DNA of 64,000 nucleotides. Origin: Hymenobacter ginkgonis. Lineage in GTDB: Bacteria; Bacteroidota; Bacteroidia; Cytophagales; Hymenobacteraceae. Below, in pieces: positions 8,481 to 17,886 of this stretch. Numbering within the stretch: position 1 is the stretch's first letter; every line of letters starts with the position of its first letter. The position numbers were made by a program, and so were the translations under genes. The notes below the pieces were generated by a model that worked only from the letters and a program-made list of their open reading frames with translations, was not told the DNA's origin and searched no databases. The DNA is taken from positions 62,001 through 126,000 of the forward strand of contig NZ_WQKZ01000005.1 of assembly GCF_009755225.1 (NCBI RefSeq), given 5' to 3'.

Positions 8481-10244
8481 ATGCTCAGAACGCACACCAA
8501 CGGCGAGCTTCGCCAAGAACACGTCGGCCAAACCGTTACCCTCGTTGGCTGGGTCCAGCGCACCCGCGACAAAGGCGGCATCCTCTGGATTGACCTGCGC
8601 GACCGTTACGGCATTACCCAACTCGCACTCGAAGAAGGAGTTGAATCGGAAGAAGTGCGCGAAATCGCTCGCCACCTGGGCCGCGAATTCGTAGTTAGCG
8701 TCACCGGCACCGTGGCCGAGCGCTACTCCAAAAACGCGCACATTCCCACTGGCGACATCGAAATCCGGGTCGGAAAGCTCGAAGTTTTGAACCCTGCCAA
8801 GCTGCCGCCCTTCCTCATCGAAGACGACACCGATGGCGGCGACGAACTGCGCATGAAGTACCGCTACCTCGACTTGCGCCGCAACCCCGTGCGCAACAAC
8901 CTGATGCTGCGCCACAAGATGGCGCAGGCTGTGCGCCGCTACCTCGATGGCCAAGAATTTATCGAAGTCGAAACGCCCGTGCTCATTAAAAGCACCCCCG
9001 AAGGCGCCCGCGACTTTGTGGTGCCCTCGCGCATGAACCCCGGCGAATTTTACGCCCTGCCGCAGTCGCCCCAGACGTTTAAGCAGCTGCTGATGGTGTC
9101 GGGCTTCGACCGCTACTTCCAGATTGTGAAGTGTTTCCGCGACGAAGACCTGCGCGCCGACCGCCAGCCCGAGTTCACGCAGATTGACTGCGAAATGGCC
9201 TTCGTGACCCAAGAGGATATCCTCAACACCTTCGAAGGCCTGGTGCGCTACTTGTTCAAGGAAATCAAAAACCTCGATTTTCCTACCGTGCCCCGCATGG
9301 AGTACGCCGACGCCATGCGTTGGTATGGCAACGACAAGCCCGACGTGCGCTTCGACATGAAGTTTGTGGAGCTAAACGAGGTAGTGAAAGGCCAGGGCTT
9401 TCCCGTCTTCGACAGCGCTGAGCTGGTGGTGGGCATCAACGCCGCTACCTGCGCCGCCTACACTCGCAAGCAGCTCGACGAGCTAACCAATTTCGTAAAA
9501 CGCCCGCAGCTTGGCGCTACCGGCCTCGTATATGCCCGCGTTGAAGCAGGGGGGGTAGTAAAATCCTCCGTTGATAAGTTTTACTCGCAGGAAGAATTGC
9601 AGAAGTGGAAAACAGCGCTCAATGCTAACGAGGGCGACTTGCTGCTTATCCTAGCTGGCCCCGCCGATAAAACCCGCAAAGCCTTGAGCGAGCTGCGTCT
9701 CGAAATGGGCCAGCGCCTCGGCCTGCGCGACAAAGATACCTTCGCTCCACTGTGGGTAGTTAATTTCCCATTATTAGAGTACATCGAAGAGGAGGGCCGC
9801 TATTTCGCTATGCACCACCCCTTCACCTCGCCCAAGCCCGACGACCTGCACTTGCTTGATAACCCCGAAACCATCGGCCAAGCCCGTGCCAACGCCTACG
9901 ACTTGGTTATCAATGGCGTCGAAGTTGGTGGTGGCTCCATCCGTATCCACGACCGCGCCGTGCAGGCCCGTATGTTCTCGCTGCTCGGCTTCTCGCCCGA
10001 GGAGGCGCAGGCCCAGTTTGGCTTCTTGCTCGACGCTTTCGAGTACGGCGCCCCGCCCCACGGAGGTATTGCCTTCGGCTTCGACCGCCTGTGTTCGCTC
10101 TTTGGCGGTGCCGACAGCATCCGCGATTTCATCGCCTTCCCCAAAAACAACTCGGGACGCGACGTGATGATTGACTCGCCTTCGCCTATTTCGCAAGTAC
10201 AGCTGAAGGAGCTGAGTATTAAGACGGACGTAGTAGGGAAGTAA
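8481..10244 (+). CDS. aspS: Aspartate--tRNA ligase
   Basis: A 587-residue class II aminoacyl-tRNA synthetase that charges tRNA-Asp. The N-terminal OB-fold anticodon domain covers about residues 1-110 ([24 protein letters not shown]). Class II motif 2 is [21 protein letters not shown]. The bacterial GAD insertion lies in the middle, and motif 3 is [15 protein letters not shown] near residue 535. The length is typical of the bacterial form. The ATG at 8481 is the obvious start. It is a single-gene unit closed by a strong hairpin at 10259-10304. Whether it is discriminating or also charges tRNA-Asn cannot be told here. Confidence 0.97.
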   Translation: MLRTHTNGELRQEHVGQTVTLVGWVQRTRDKGGILWIDLRDRYGITQLALEEGVESEEVREIARHLGREFVVSVTGTVAERYSKNAHIPTGDIEIRVGKLEVLNPAKLPPFLIEDDTDGGDELRMKYRYLDLRRNPVRNNLMLRHKMAQAVRRYLDGQEFIEVETPVLIKSTPEGARDFVVPSRMNPGEFYALPQSPQTFKQLLMVSGFDRYFQIVKCFRDEDLRADRQPEFTQIDCEMAFVTQEDILNTFEGLVRYLFKEIKNLDFPTVPRMEYADAMRWYGNDKPDVRFDMKFVELNEVVKGQGFPVFDSAELVVGINAATCAAYTRKQLDELTNFVKRPQLGATGLVYARVEAGGVVKSSVDKFYSQEELQKWKTALNANEGDLLLILAGPADKTRKALSELRLEMGQRLGLRDKDTFAPLWVVNFPLLEYIEEEGRYFAMHHPFTSPKPDDLHLLDNPETIGQARANAYDLVINGVEVGGGSIRIHDRAVQARMFSLLGFSPEEAQAQFGFLLDAFEYGAPPHGGIAFGFDRLCSLFGGADSIRDFIAFPKNNSGRDVMIDSPSPISQVQLKELSIKTDVVGK

Positions 10245-10258
10245 GCGGAAAAGCTATT

Positions 10259-10304
10259 GCAAACGAAAGCGGCGCCTGATTTATCAGACGCCGCTTTCGT
10301 TTGC
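10259..10304. terminator. Bidirectional terminator between aspS and nuoJ
   Basis: An inverted repeat with 22-base arms and one mismatch (GCAAACGAAAGCGGCG..., 2-base loop). It lies between the convergent aspS and nuoJ stop codons. Confidence 0.8.
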
Positions 10305-10319
10305 GTTTAGCGAAAAACT

Positions 10320-10826
10320 CTAGAAGTTTCGTTCGCCCGTTTCGCGCTTGCCTAGCATTACGGAGCCAACCATGGCGGCTAGCAACAGGATAGATGCCAA
10401 TTCGAAGGGTAGGGAATACTGCTTGAAAAGCACCAAGCCCAGTCGGTCAACCATGCCCACTTGCGAGTCGAAGGTATCGGCATTATAACCAGTTGGTTGC
10501 ACCTTGTGCAGGGCCGCAACCATGATGAGTAACAGCGAACCACCGGCGATAGTAGCGGCAATTTTAGCGAGGGCAGGCTTATGTGGCTCCGTATCCTCAT
10601 TCAGGTTCAGGAACATTATCACAAACAGGAACAATACCATAATGGCACCAGCGTACACGATAATGTTTACGGCCGCCAAGAACTGCGCATTAAGCATCAG
10701 GTAATGAGCCGACAGCGTGAAGAACGTGAGGATGAGGAACAACACGCTATGCACTGGGTTTTTGGCCAGTACCACGCCTAGGGCACTCAGCAAGGCTACA
10801 AACGCAAGGAAGAGAAAGAGGGACAT
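10320..10826 (-). CDS. nuoJ: NADH-quinone oxidoreductase subunit J
   Basis: A 168-residue membrane subunit of respiratory complex I, with five hydrophobic segments. The motifs NPVHSVLFLILTFFTLSAHYL and IIVYAGAIMVLFLFVIMFLNL are characteristic of NuoJ. The ATG at 10826 gives MSLFLFLAF; the open frame further upstream crosses the nuoI gap and is unlikely to be used. It is the last gene of the minus-strand nuo operon, and no nuoK, L, M or N follows before the terminator. A half copy of a dispersed palindromic repeat lies just upstream (10834-10851). Confidence 0.93.
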   Translation of the reverse strand: MSLFLFLAFVALLSALGVVLAKNPVHSVLFLILTFFTLSAHYLMLNAQFLAAVNIIVYAGAIMVLFLFVIMFLNLNEDTEPHKPALAKIAATIAGGSLLLIMVAALHKVQPTGYNADTFDSQVGMVDRLGLVLFKQYSLPFELASILLLAAMVGSVMLGKRETGERNF

Positions 10827-10833
10827 AGAAGCT

Positions 10834-10851
10834 AAAAGAACGTCGTGCTGA
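10834..10851. repeat. Half copy of the palindromic repeat
   Basis: AAAGAACGTCGTGCTGA resembles one outer arm of the palindromic element family. No matching second arm lies nearby. It sits in the 37-bp nuoI-nuoJ gap and is probably a remnant. Confidence 0.5.
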
Positions 10852-10863
10852 CGCAGGTAAAAT

Positions 10864-11448
10864 TTAAGCCGGTTGCATCTGGCTACGCAGCTTGTCAGCT
10901 TGCTCAGGCGTGAGCTGAATACCACGCTTCGAGCGATTATCCGGCGACACAGGCTCCACAAGCCGGTCTTTACCATAAATAAACTCGTCGCGCTCGTAGC
11001 GCGGCGGCGCCATTTTATCAGCTTGCAGGTAAACAGCCGCCTTCGGACAAGCCTCTTCGCATAAGCCGCAGAAAATGCAGCGCAGCATATTAATCTCGTA
11101 GCTAACGGCGTACTTCTCCTCGCGGTAAAGATTTTGCTCGCCCTTTTTGCGCTCGCCAGCTACCATCGTGATGGCTTCGGCGGGGCAGGCCACGGCGCAA
11201 AGGCCACAGGCTGTACAGCGCTCGCGGCCCTGCTCGTCGCGCTTGAGCACGTGCAAACCCCGAAAAACGGGCGAAAAAGGTCGCGTCTCTTCAGGATAAC
11301 GAATAGTAACCTGTTTTTTAGTGGCGGCCCGGTAAAAGTGCCGCATAGTAATGGTAAGGCCCTGGAAAATCGCCGGCAGATAAGCCCGCTCAGCGAGCGT
11401 CATCGGCTTCTTTTCCAGTTTTTTGGCGCGGTTGCTTAGCGATTGCAT
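10864..11448 (-). CDS. nuoI: NADH-quinone oxidoreductase subunit I
   Basis: A 194-residue complex I subunit of the peripheral arm that carries two [4Fe-4S] clusters (N6a and N6b) and passes electrons toward NuoB. Both ferredoxin-type motifs are intact: CTACGLCAVACPAEAI and CIFCGLCEEACPKAAV. The segment HFYRAATKKQVTIRYPEE precedes the clusters, as in other NuoI proteins. The start is the ATG at 11448. It lies between nuoH and nuoJ in the operon, the usual gene order. Confidence 0.96.
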   Translation of the reverse strand: MQSLSNRAKKLEKKPMTLAERAYLPAIFQGLTITMRHFYRAATKKQVTIRYPEETRPFSPVFRGLHVLKRDEQGRERCTACGLCAVACPAEAITMVAGERKKGEQNLYREEKYAVSYEINMLRCIFCGLCEEACPKAAVYLQADKMAPPRYERDEFIYGKDRLVEPVSPDNRSKRGIQLTPEQADKLRSQMQPA

Positions 11449-11491
11449 AGGTCAGGTAAGGAGAGGGGGGTAGGGCCGACAGGGATGCCGC

Positions 11492-12589
11492 TTACCACCA
11501 CTGCTTGATTTCCGGAATAACACCGGCAGTGATAAGGCCGCCAGTAAGCAGGATGTTGAAGATAGCCAGCGGAATGAGGATAGTCCAGCCTAAGCGCATC
11601 AGTTGGTCGTAGCGGAAGCGTGGCAGCGTCCAGCGCACCCACATGAAGAAGAAGATAAAGGAAAAAATCTTCGCAAAAACGGCCACTACCCCCAAGATGG
11701 CAACGACGTTCTGGGCCGCATCAGCCGAGAAGCCACGCGAAGCGGAAAGCCATTCGCGCAGTTCATATTGGAAGGGAAAGTTGAAACCTCCAAAATAGAT
11801 AACGCTCATCACGGCCGAGGCTACGAACACGTTCACATACTCAGCAAATAGGTAAAGACCCATTTTCATCGAGCTATACTCGGTGTGGTAGCCTCCTACT
11901 AGCTCGGTTTCGCACTCAGGCAAGTCGAAGGGCGTACGGTTAGTTTCGGCGAAGGCACAAACGATGAAAATGAGGAAGCCCAACGGCTGCTTCACGATAT
12001 TCCAGAAGTGCCACTCGCCAGGTACCGACTGTTGCAAGGTGATGTCGCGCAGCGACAGCGAGCCAGACATCATGAGTACCGCAATCAGCGACAAACCCAT
12101 GGCGAGTTCATAGCTGATGCTTTGTGAAGCCGCCCGAATAGCGCCAAGCAACGAAAATTTGTTGTTGGACGCCCAACCACCAATCATAATGCCATATACG
12201 CCCAGCGATACAATGCCGAACACGTAGAGCATACCTACGTTGATTTCTATGCCCTGCAAATGCACGACAGTTTCGCCAAATTTCAGGAAGCTGCCAAAAG
12301 GGATAACGGCCGATGACATCAGCGCCGTTATCATGGCTAGGCAAGGTCCAAAAATAAACAGCGCTTTATTAGCACCGCTCGGGAAAAATTCCTCTTTTGT
12401 GAATAGCTTCACAGCATCAGCTAATGGCTGTGCAAGGCCCCAAGGACCAGCGCGGTCCGGGCCTACCCGGTCTTGCAAGAACGCTGCGATGACGCGCTCA
12501 GCGTAGGTGCAATAAGTAGCAATCAGCAGCGAAATGCCGAAGACTACCAAAACAACGAGGCCTTGCCAGCCTAAAGATTCAAGAGACAT
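11492..12589 (-). CDS. nuoH: NADH-quinone oxidoreductase subunit H
   Basis: A 365-residue membrane subunit of complex I with about eight transmembrane helices, which helps form the quinone-binding chamber. Conserved features are VIAAFLQDRVGPDRAGPWGLAQPLADAVKLF near residue 35, FAETNRTPFDLPECETELVGGYHTEYSSMKMGLYLFAEY near residue 215, and the C-terminal MRLGWTILIPLAI. The glutamates in the EYSSMK/AEYVN region are those needed for coupling. The start is the ATG at 12589. A gap of about 130 bp separates it from nuoG. Confidence 0.97.
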   Translation of the reverse strand: MSLESLGWQGLVVLVVFGISLLIATYCTYAERVIAAFLQDRVGPDRAGPWGLAQPLADAVKLFTKEEFFPSGANKALFIFGPCLAMITALMSSAVIPFGSFLKFGETVVHLQGIEINVGMLYVFGIVSLGVYGIMIGGWASNNKFSLLGAIRAASQSISYELAMGLSLIAVLMMSGSLSLRDITLQQSVPGEWHFWNIVKQPLGFLIFIVCAFAETNRTPFDLPECETELVGGYHTEYSSMKMGLYLFAEYVNVFVASAVMSVIYFGGFNFPFQYELREWLSASRGFSADAAQNVVAILGVVAVFAKIFSFIFFFMWVRWTLPRFRYDQLMRLGWTILIPLAIFNILLTGGLITAGVIPEIKQWW

Positions 12590-12722
12590 AAGGTAGAGAG
12601 GGTCAAGCCATATCTGGCATCAGCTTGCGAAACGCCTTATTACGTTCGCAGGGCTTGGATAATAACTTATTTCTGAGGAAGCTAGCTGTGAAAGCTGCTT
12701 TATTCCTCAGCAGCGTAAGTAA

Positions 12723-13748
12723 CTAAAACGACGTGCCGTTGGGACCGCCAAGCTTTAGTGGTGGGTTTTGCTCTAGCTCACGCACAGTGCTCTCGGGCAA
12801 GTCAGCAATCACTTGTGGGTTGATGACGGGCAATTCGTAGTGGTTGGCCGAAATAACGGACGAACGGTCGATGTGGGCAGGGCCTTCAATCGTCCAGTCG
12901 GCCGTTTCCTTCTTCTCGAAGCGGCACTCGTTGCAAATCCACTCCTTTACTTCGCCATACTCGTCCTTGCGAGCAGTTACACGTAATACGTCTTTGCCTT
13001 TGTACCAAAGCGTTACATGGCCTGTACACTTCTCATGGCCGCATTCACGATGGGCATTTACCGGCTTGGTGAACCACACACGCTGCTTAAAGCGGAAGGT
13101 TTTATCAGTAAGTGCACCAACTGGACACACATCAATCACGTTGCCGCTGAAGTCATTAGAGATGGCGTTTTCGATATACGTACCAATCTCAGCGGCATCA
13201 CCGCGTCCCAGCACACCGTGCACGCGGCCATCGGTGAGCTGGTCGGCAGTGTACACGCAACGATAGCACAGGATGCAGCGCGTCATGTGCAACTGCACGT
13301 ACGGGCCAATATCAATCTTCTCGAATGTGCGGCGCTCCTCTTCGTAGCGCGTAGTGCTCACGCCGTGCTCGAAAGCAAAGTTCTGCAGGTCACATTCGCC
13401 GGCTTGGTCACAAACGGGACAGTCGAGCGGATGGTTGATGAGCAACATCTCCACAATACCCTTGCGCACATCAAGCACTTGCTGGCTGGTCGTGTTTTCT
13501 ACTACCATTCCATCCTGAACGGGGGTAATGCACGAGGCCACTAGTTTGGGCATGGGCCGTGGGTCTTTGGCCGAGCCCGCGGCCACGCGGACCAAACACG
13601 CCCGGCATTTACCACCGCTGCCTTTTAGTGGTGTGTAATAGCACATGGCGGGCGGCACCACGCCGCCCCCGATTTTGCGGGCCGCATTGAGAATAGTGGT
13701 GCCGTCGGGCACTTCTACCTCAATTCCATCGAAGGTTATTTTAGCCAT
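12723..13748 (-). CDS. nuoG: NADH-quinone oxidoreductase subunit G, short form
   Basis: A 341-residue NuoG that supplies the [2Fe-2S] N1b cluster and [4Fe-4S] N4/N5-type clusters of the peripheral arm. Visible motifs are CYYTPLKGSGGKCRAC (2Fe-2S), HPLDCPVCDQAGECDLQ, and MTRCILCYRCVYTADQ, followed by the pairs CGHEKC and CNEC. The large C-terminal molybdopterin-type domain of enteric NuoG (about 900 residues) is missing altogether. The gene ends cleanly at 12723 with nuoH behind it, so this looks like a normal short lineage form rather than a truncation. It is the operon's electron-input subunit together with NuoE and NuoF. Confidence 0.9.
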   Translation of the reverse strand: MAKITFDGIEVEVPDGTTILNAARKIGGGVVPPAMCYYTPLKGSGGKCRACLVRVAAGSAKDPRPMPKLVASCITPVQDGMVVENTTSQQVLDVRKGIVEMLLINHPLDCPVCDQAGECDLQNFAFEHGVSTTRYEEERRTFEKIDIGPYVQLHMTRCILCYRCVYTADQLTDGRVHGVLGRGDAAEIGTYIENAISNDFSGNVIDVCPVGALTDKTFRFKQRVWFTKPVNAHRECGHEKCTGHVTLWYKGKDVLRVTARKDEYGEVKEWICNECRFEKKETADWTIEGPAHIDRSSVISANHYELPVINPQVIADLPESTVRELEQNPPLKLGGPNGTSF

Positions 13749-13853
13749 TAGGTCAAGAAGTAGCAGAAGTAGGCCAAAGGTATTTCCTGCAGTGGTCGCA
13801 GAGTTTTACGCAGAGGTCCGCCGATTTCTGATAAGTGTTAATTAATAAGTGAA

Positions 13854-15191
13854 TTAGGCCATAACTAGGTTGCCGCGGTATACTGCGCCAGGTTGGGTAG
13901 CCTCCTTCGGATGCGTAACGTGCCACTCGAACTCATCGCGGAAATGGCGAACAGCCGCAGCAACTGGCCAAGCTGCTGCTTCGCCGAGCGGACAAATAGT
14001 GTTTCCCTCAATTTGCTTGGCCACGCTCACAACTAAGTCGATATCATGCATAGAACCGTGGCCATGCTCCAAACGGTGCAGCACTTTTTCGAGCCAACCC
14101 GTGCCTTCGCGGCAGGGCGAACACTGCCCACAGCTTTCGTGGTGGTAGAAGCGCGAGAAGTTCCAGGTATTCTTCACGATGCACGTAGTTTCGTCCATCG
14201 CAATAAAGCCTCCCGAACCAAGCATAGTGCCTGTCACAAACCCTCCGTCGCTGAGCGACTCATACGTCATGAGGCGATTTTCACCGGCTGCAGTCTTGAG
14301 AATTAATTCTTTCGGCAGAATCGGCACGGATGAGCCCCCAGCTACTACGGCCTTCAACTCACGCCCTTTCCAGATACCGCCGCAGTACTCATCGGAGTAA
14401 ATAAACTCTTCTACTGGCACGCCTAATTCCAGTTCGTAAATGCCTGGCTTATTGAGGTGGCCGCAAGCGGAGAATAGCTTGGTGCCGGTGCTTTTGCCCA
14501 CCCCTATCTTAGCGTACTCATCGCCGCCCATGTTCAAAATAGGCACTACGGTAGCAATGCTCTCCACATTATTCACCACAGTGGGGCGAGCGTAGAGACC
14601 TTGTACAGCCGGAAATGGGGGCTTGTTGCGTGGGTTGCCACGCTTGCCTTCCAGCGACTCCAGCAAAGCCGTTTCCTCGCCGCAGATGTAAGCGCCGCCG
14701 CCCGGATGCACATGCAAATCGAGTGAATAGCCTGAACCCAGAATATTTTCACCAAGAAACCCAGCAGCGTAGGCTTCAGCAATCGCTTTTTCCAGAATCC
14801 GCAGCACGTACAACAACTCGCCACGAATATAAATGTAGCTAGTGCGCGCGCCTAAGGCGTAGCTACCAGCAATCATGCCCTCGATGAGCAAGTGCGGCAG
14901 CTTCGACATGAGGTAGCGGTCCTTAAAGGTGCCTGGCTCCGACTCATCTGCGTTGCAAACGAGGTAGCGCGGTACACCTTCTGGCTTCGCCAGAAAGCTC
15001 CACTTCAGGCCAGTAGGAAAGCCCGCGCCACCACGCCCACGCAGGCCCGATTTTTTTACTTCTTCTACTACTTCATCGGGCGTCATTTTTAACGCCTTTT
15101 CTACCGCGCGGTAGCCGCCATGCTTGCGGTACACGGCAAAGGTTTCGATGCCTTCGACGTTCACATGTTCAGTTAATAGCTTGCGTCCCAT
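13854..15191 (-). CDS. nuoF: NADH-quinone oxidoreductase subunit F
   Basis: A 445-residue subunit that binds FMN and NADH and holds the [4Fe-4S] N3 cluster; it is the NADH-oxidising site of complex I. The nucleotide-binding glycine loop is GLRGRGGAGFPTGLKWSF near residue 50, and VCNADESEPGTFKDR and GAYICGEETALLESLEGKRGNPR follow. The cluster cysteines are in ESCGQCSPCREG and in TICPLG toward the C-terminus. The start is the ATG at 15191 (MGRKLLTEHVN). It is translated between nuoE and nuoG. Confidence 0.97.
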   Translation of the reverse strand: MGRKLLTEHVNVEGIETFAVYRKHGGYRAVEKALKMTPDEVVEEVKKSGLRGRGGAGFPTGLKWSFLAKPEGVPRYLVCNADESEPGTFKDRYLMSKLPHLLIEGMIAGSYALGARTSYIYIRGELLYVLRILEKAIAEAYAAGFLGENILGSGYSLDLHVHPGGGAYICGEETALLESLEGKRGNPRNKPPFPAVQGLYARPTVVNNVESIATVVPILNMGGDEYAKIGVGKSTGTKLFSACGHLNKPGIYELELGVPVEEFIYSDEYCGGIWKGRELKAVVAGGSSVPILPKELILKTAAGENRLMTYESLSDGGFVTGTMLGSGGFIAMDETTCIVKNTWNFSRFYHHESCGQCSPCREGTGWLEKVLHRLEHGHGSMHDIDLVVSVAKQIEGNTICPLGEAAAWPVAAAVRHFRDEFEWHVTHPKEATQPGAVYRGNLVMA

Positions 15192-15225
15192 ATCGTTGAA
15201 CTAGTAGCTTTTAGCAGAGTAGCTA

Positions 15226-15804
15226 TTAATTATGCTGTTTCTGTAGTGAAGTCGGCAAACCGGTTTCTTCCCAAGGCAATATCGGCCGGTGTACTAAGCC
15301 GTGCAACTCATTCAGCATCGCTTGCACGTTTTCCACCGTATCGAGTGATTCGTAGTATTTCTCGCGCACCTGTACCACTGGGGCAAATCCGCAGGCTGCC
15401 AAGCATTCTACTTCTTTCAAAGTGAAGTTGCCATCAGGCGAAGTTTCGCCCACTTTGGCGCCAGTAATACGCTCGAGGTGAGCCGTCAACTCGTCGGAGC
15501 CGCGTAGCATGCAGGGGCCCGTGCGGCAGATTTCCAGTACGTGCTTGCCAACTGGCTTAAGATTGAACATCGTGTAAAACGTGCTCACTTCGTACACTTC
15601 AATCGGCCGCAGACCCAGCGTTTCGGCCACGAGGTCTTGCACTTCAGGGCTTACCCAACCGCCAAATTCAGCCTGCGCAATGTGCAACACTGGCAGCAAG
15701 GTGGATTTTTTGCGGTCGTCGGGGTAATGCGCGAGCAGCCGCTTGATTTCAGCTTGCGCAGCAGGAGAAAAACGGGGTTTGGCAGGCGCGGTAGTTGGCT
15801 CCAT
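15226..15804 (-). CDS. nuoE: NADH-quinone oxidoreductase subunit E
   Basis: A 192-residue thioredoxin-fold subunit that carries the [2Fe-2S] N1a cluster next to NuoF. Its four cysteines are in EICRTGPCMLRG and ECLAACGFAPVVQV. An N-terminal helix region (AQAEIKRLLAHYPDDRKKSTLLPVLHIAQAEFGGW) matches the family. The ATG at 15804 (MEPTTAPAK) is preferred over a TTG five codons upstream. It follows nuoD by 24 bp. Confidence 0.95.
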   Translation of the reverse strand: MEPTTAPAKPRFSPAAQAEIKRLLAHYPDDRKKSTLLPVLHIAQAEFGGWVSPEVQDLVAETLGLRPIEVYEVSTFYTMFNLKPVGKHVLEICRTGPCMLRGSDELTAHLERITGAKVGETSPDGNFTLKEVECLAACGFAPVVQVREKYYESLDTVENVQAMLNELHGLVHRPILPWEETGLPTSLQKQHN

Positions 15805-15828
15805 ATCGTTCACTTTCAACTATTAAAA

Positions 15829-17106
15829 CTAGGCGTCCAGCTCGCCGGCAATCACATTCATCGACGATAGAATCACGATGGCATCTGAGAGGCTCGTGCC
15901 CACTACCATTTCTGAATAGGCTTGGTAATAGATAAAGCACGGCCGACGGAAATGGAGGCGGTAGGGCGTGCGTCCACCGTCCGAAATCAAGTAAAAGCCT
16001 AGCTCCCCATTGCCACCTTCCACTGATTGATACACTTCACCCACCGGCGCGTCGATTTCGCCCATGATAATTTTGAAGTGATAAATCAAGGCCTCCATGT
16101 TCTTATACACGGCCTGCTTAGGGGGCAAGTAGTAGTGCGGTGCGTCGGCGTGGAATGGACCTTCGGGTAGTCTGTCAAGCGCTTGATTGATAATGCGCAA
16201 GCTCTGCCAAATTTCCTCGTTGCGTACCATAAAGCGGTCGTAGGTGTCGCCGTTGGTACCCACCGGAATATCAAATTCAAAATCTTCGTACGACGAATAA
16301 GGGTTCATCACCCGCACGTCGTAGTCAACACCCGCCGCCCGCAGGTTAGGACCAGTGAAGCCATAGTTCAACGCCTTTTCCGCCGTAATAGGGCCCACGT
16401 TTACCACGCGGTCCATAAAAATGCGGTTGCGGTTGAACATCTCCTCAAACTCCTTCATCACGGCCGGAAACTCCTTGAGCCACTTGCGAAGCTTTTCGAT
16501 AGCTACCGGGGTAAAGTCGCGCTCCATGCCGCCTACCCGACCCATATTGGTGGTTAGGCGCGAGCCGCAGACTTCTTCGTAAATCTCGTAAATCTTCTCG
16601 CGCTCCTGAAATACGTAGAGGAAACCGGTGAAAGCACCAGTGTCTACCCCCAAGATGGAATTGCAGATAAGATGGTCGGCTATACGAGCCAACTCCATCA
16701 TTATCACGCGCATGTACTGCGCACGCTTAGGCACTTGCACTCCTAAAAGCTTCTCTACCGTCAAGTGCCAGCCCATGTTGTTGATGGGTGACGAGCAGTA
16801 GTTCATGCGGTCCGTTAGCGGCGTGATTTGGTAGAAAGGCCGCCGCTCGGCGATTTTTTCAAAAGCCCGGTGGATATACCCAATGGTTGGTACACCCGAG
16901 ATGATACGCTCGCCATCCATTTGCAGGATGTTTTGGAAAATACCGTGCGTAGCCGGGTGCGTGGGCCCTAGGTTGAGGGTCGTTAGCTCTTGCGAGAAGT
17001 CGTTGAGCGTCGGTACGAGCTGGCCGCCCTGTTGCTCCTGCGCTTCCTGAATAATTTTATGAGTGCCTGCCAAGGCGTCGTTTACTGCCATTTGAATAGT
17101 TGTCAT
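15829..17106 (-). CDS. nuoD: NADH-quinone oxidoreductase subunit D
   Basis: A 425-residue (or 420-residue) 49-kDa-type subunit of complex I that helps form the quinone site. Conserved segments are LNLGPTHPATHGIFQNILQMDGE, GYIHRAFEKIAERR, PLTDRMNYCSSP and the C-terminal EMVVGTSLSDAIVILSSMNVIAGELD. It is a separate gene from nuoC, not a fusion. Two starts compete. The ATG at 17106 lies inside a palindromic repeat (17101-17203), while the ATG at 17091 (MAVNDALAG) lies just outside it and may be the older start. Confidence 0.95.
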   Translation of the reverse strand: MTTIQMAVNDALAGTHKIIQEAQEQQGGQLVPTLNDFSQELTTLNLGPTHPATHGIFQNILQMDGERIISGVPTIGYIHRAFEKIAERRPFYQITPLTDRMNYCSSPINNMGWHLTVEKLLGVQVPKRAQYMRVIMMELARIADHLICNSILGVDTGAFTGFLYVFQEREKIYEIYEEVCGSRLTTNMGRVGGMERDFTPVAIEKLRKWLKEFPAVMKEFEEMFNRNRIFMDRVVNVGPITAEKALNYGFTGPNLRAAGVDYDVRVMNPYSSYEDFEFDIPVGTNGDTYDRFMVRNEEIWQSLRIINQALDRLPEGPFHADAPHYYLPPKQAVYKNMEALIYHFKIIMGEIDAPVGEVYQSVEGGNGELGFYLISDGGRTPYRLHFRRPCFIYYQAYSEMVVGTSLSDAIVILSSMNVIAGELDA

Positions 17107-17203
17107 CCTGAGCGAGCGAAGGACCTTATCACATTCGCGCCGCAGTGCTTAGTAAACCTGAGGAGGGTAGCGGTGATAAGATGCCTGGCTCCTCAGCATG
17201 ACA
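17101..17203. repeat. Divergent palindromic intergenic element in the nuoC-nuoD gap
   Basis: The left arm TGTCATCCTGAGCGAGCGAA and the right arm (ending CCTCAGCATGACA) are imperfect inverted copies. The inner parts TTATCAC / GTGATAA pair. It is related to, but more diverged than, the AACGTCATGCTGAGC family elsewhere in the window. It fills nearly all of the nuoC-nuoD gap. Confidence 0.75.
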
Positions 17204-17210
17204 GAATAGA

Positions 17211-17780
17211 TTAGCGACCGAAGAAAAGGTCCGTTTTGTCCTCACGGGTGCCATCTTCAAGCGGATATTGCCGCCGCATGGGGAAATAGTCCATGTCTTC
17301 CACATTCAAGATACGGCGCAGGTTGGGGTGGCCCGTGAAGATGATGCCGTAAAAGTCGTAGGCTTCCCGCTCCATCCAATTGGCGGTAGCATAGAGGTCA
17401 GTAAGCGTAGGCACTACTGGGTCAGCTACCGGAAAGAAAATCTTGATGCGAAGCCGAATATTATGTATTAAGCTGTGCAAGTGATAAATCATTCCCAACT
17501 CTTGATTCAGGTTGTCGGGATAATTGATGCCGCACATCGTGGTCAGAAAGTGAAATTTGAGTGTTTCATCTTTCTGCAAGCCAGCCACTATATTATGGAT
17601 ATGCTCGCGCTTGGTAGTGACGGTAAGCAAGCCATAGGGCTCGTGCACGTCGCTAAACGTAGCCTCGCCAAACAAGCTGTGAAGCAGCGACAATACTTGC
17701 GCATTTTGCTGCGCAGTAGGATCTTGGGCAGCGGCGGTGTCCTGCGCAGCAGTAGATTCTTCTTTCGTGGGGTCAGCCAT
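17211..17780 (-). CDS. nuoC: NADH-quinone oxidoreductase subunit C
   Basis: A 189-residue peripheral-arm subunit of complex I (30-kDa type). The C-terminal signature DWMEREAYDFYGIIFTGHP-type stretch is present as ANWMEREAYDFYGIIFTGHPNLRRIL, followed by YPLEDGTREDKTDLF. The first 35 residues are low-complexity and alanine-rich (AAQDTAAAQDPTAQQNA), so the true start may be downstream of the ATG at 17780. The gap to nuoD is filled by a repeat element. Confidence 0.95.
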   Translation of the reverse strand: MADPTKEESTAAQDTAAAQDPTAQQNAQVLSLLHSLFGEATFSDVHEPYGLLTVTTKREHIHNIVAGLQKDETLKFHFLTTMCGINYPDNLNQELGMIYHLHSLIHNIRLRIKIFFPVADPVVPTLTDLYATANWMEREAYDFYGIIFTGHPNLRRILNVEDMDYFPMRRQYPLEDGTREDKTDLFFGR

Positions 17781-17886
17781 TTTTTAAGAGCTGTTAGCTA
17801 ATAGCAATGTAGCTTTTTAGCTGAGCTTCTAAAATAGAAACCGACAGCTAAGGGCCGCCTAGTGGCCCCGGCTAATGGCTAGCAGC

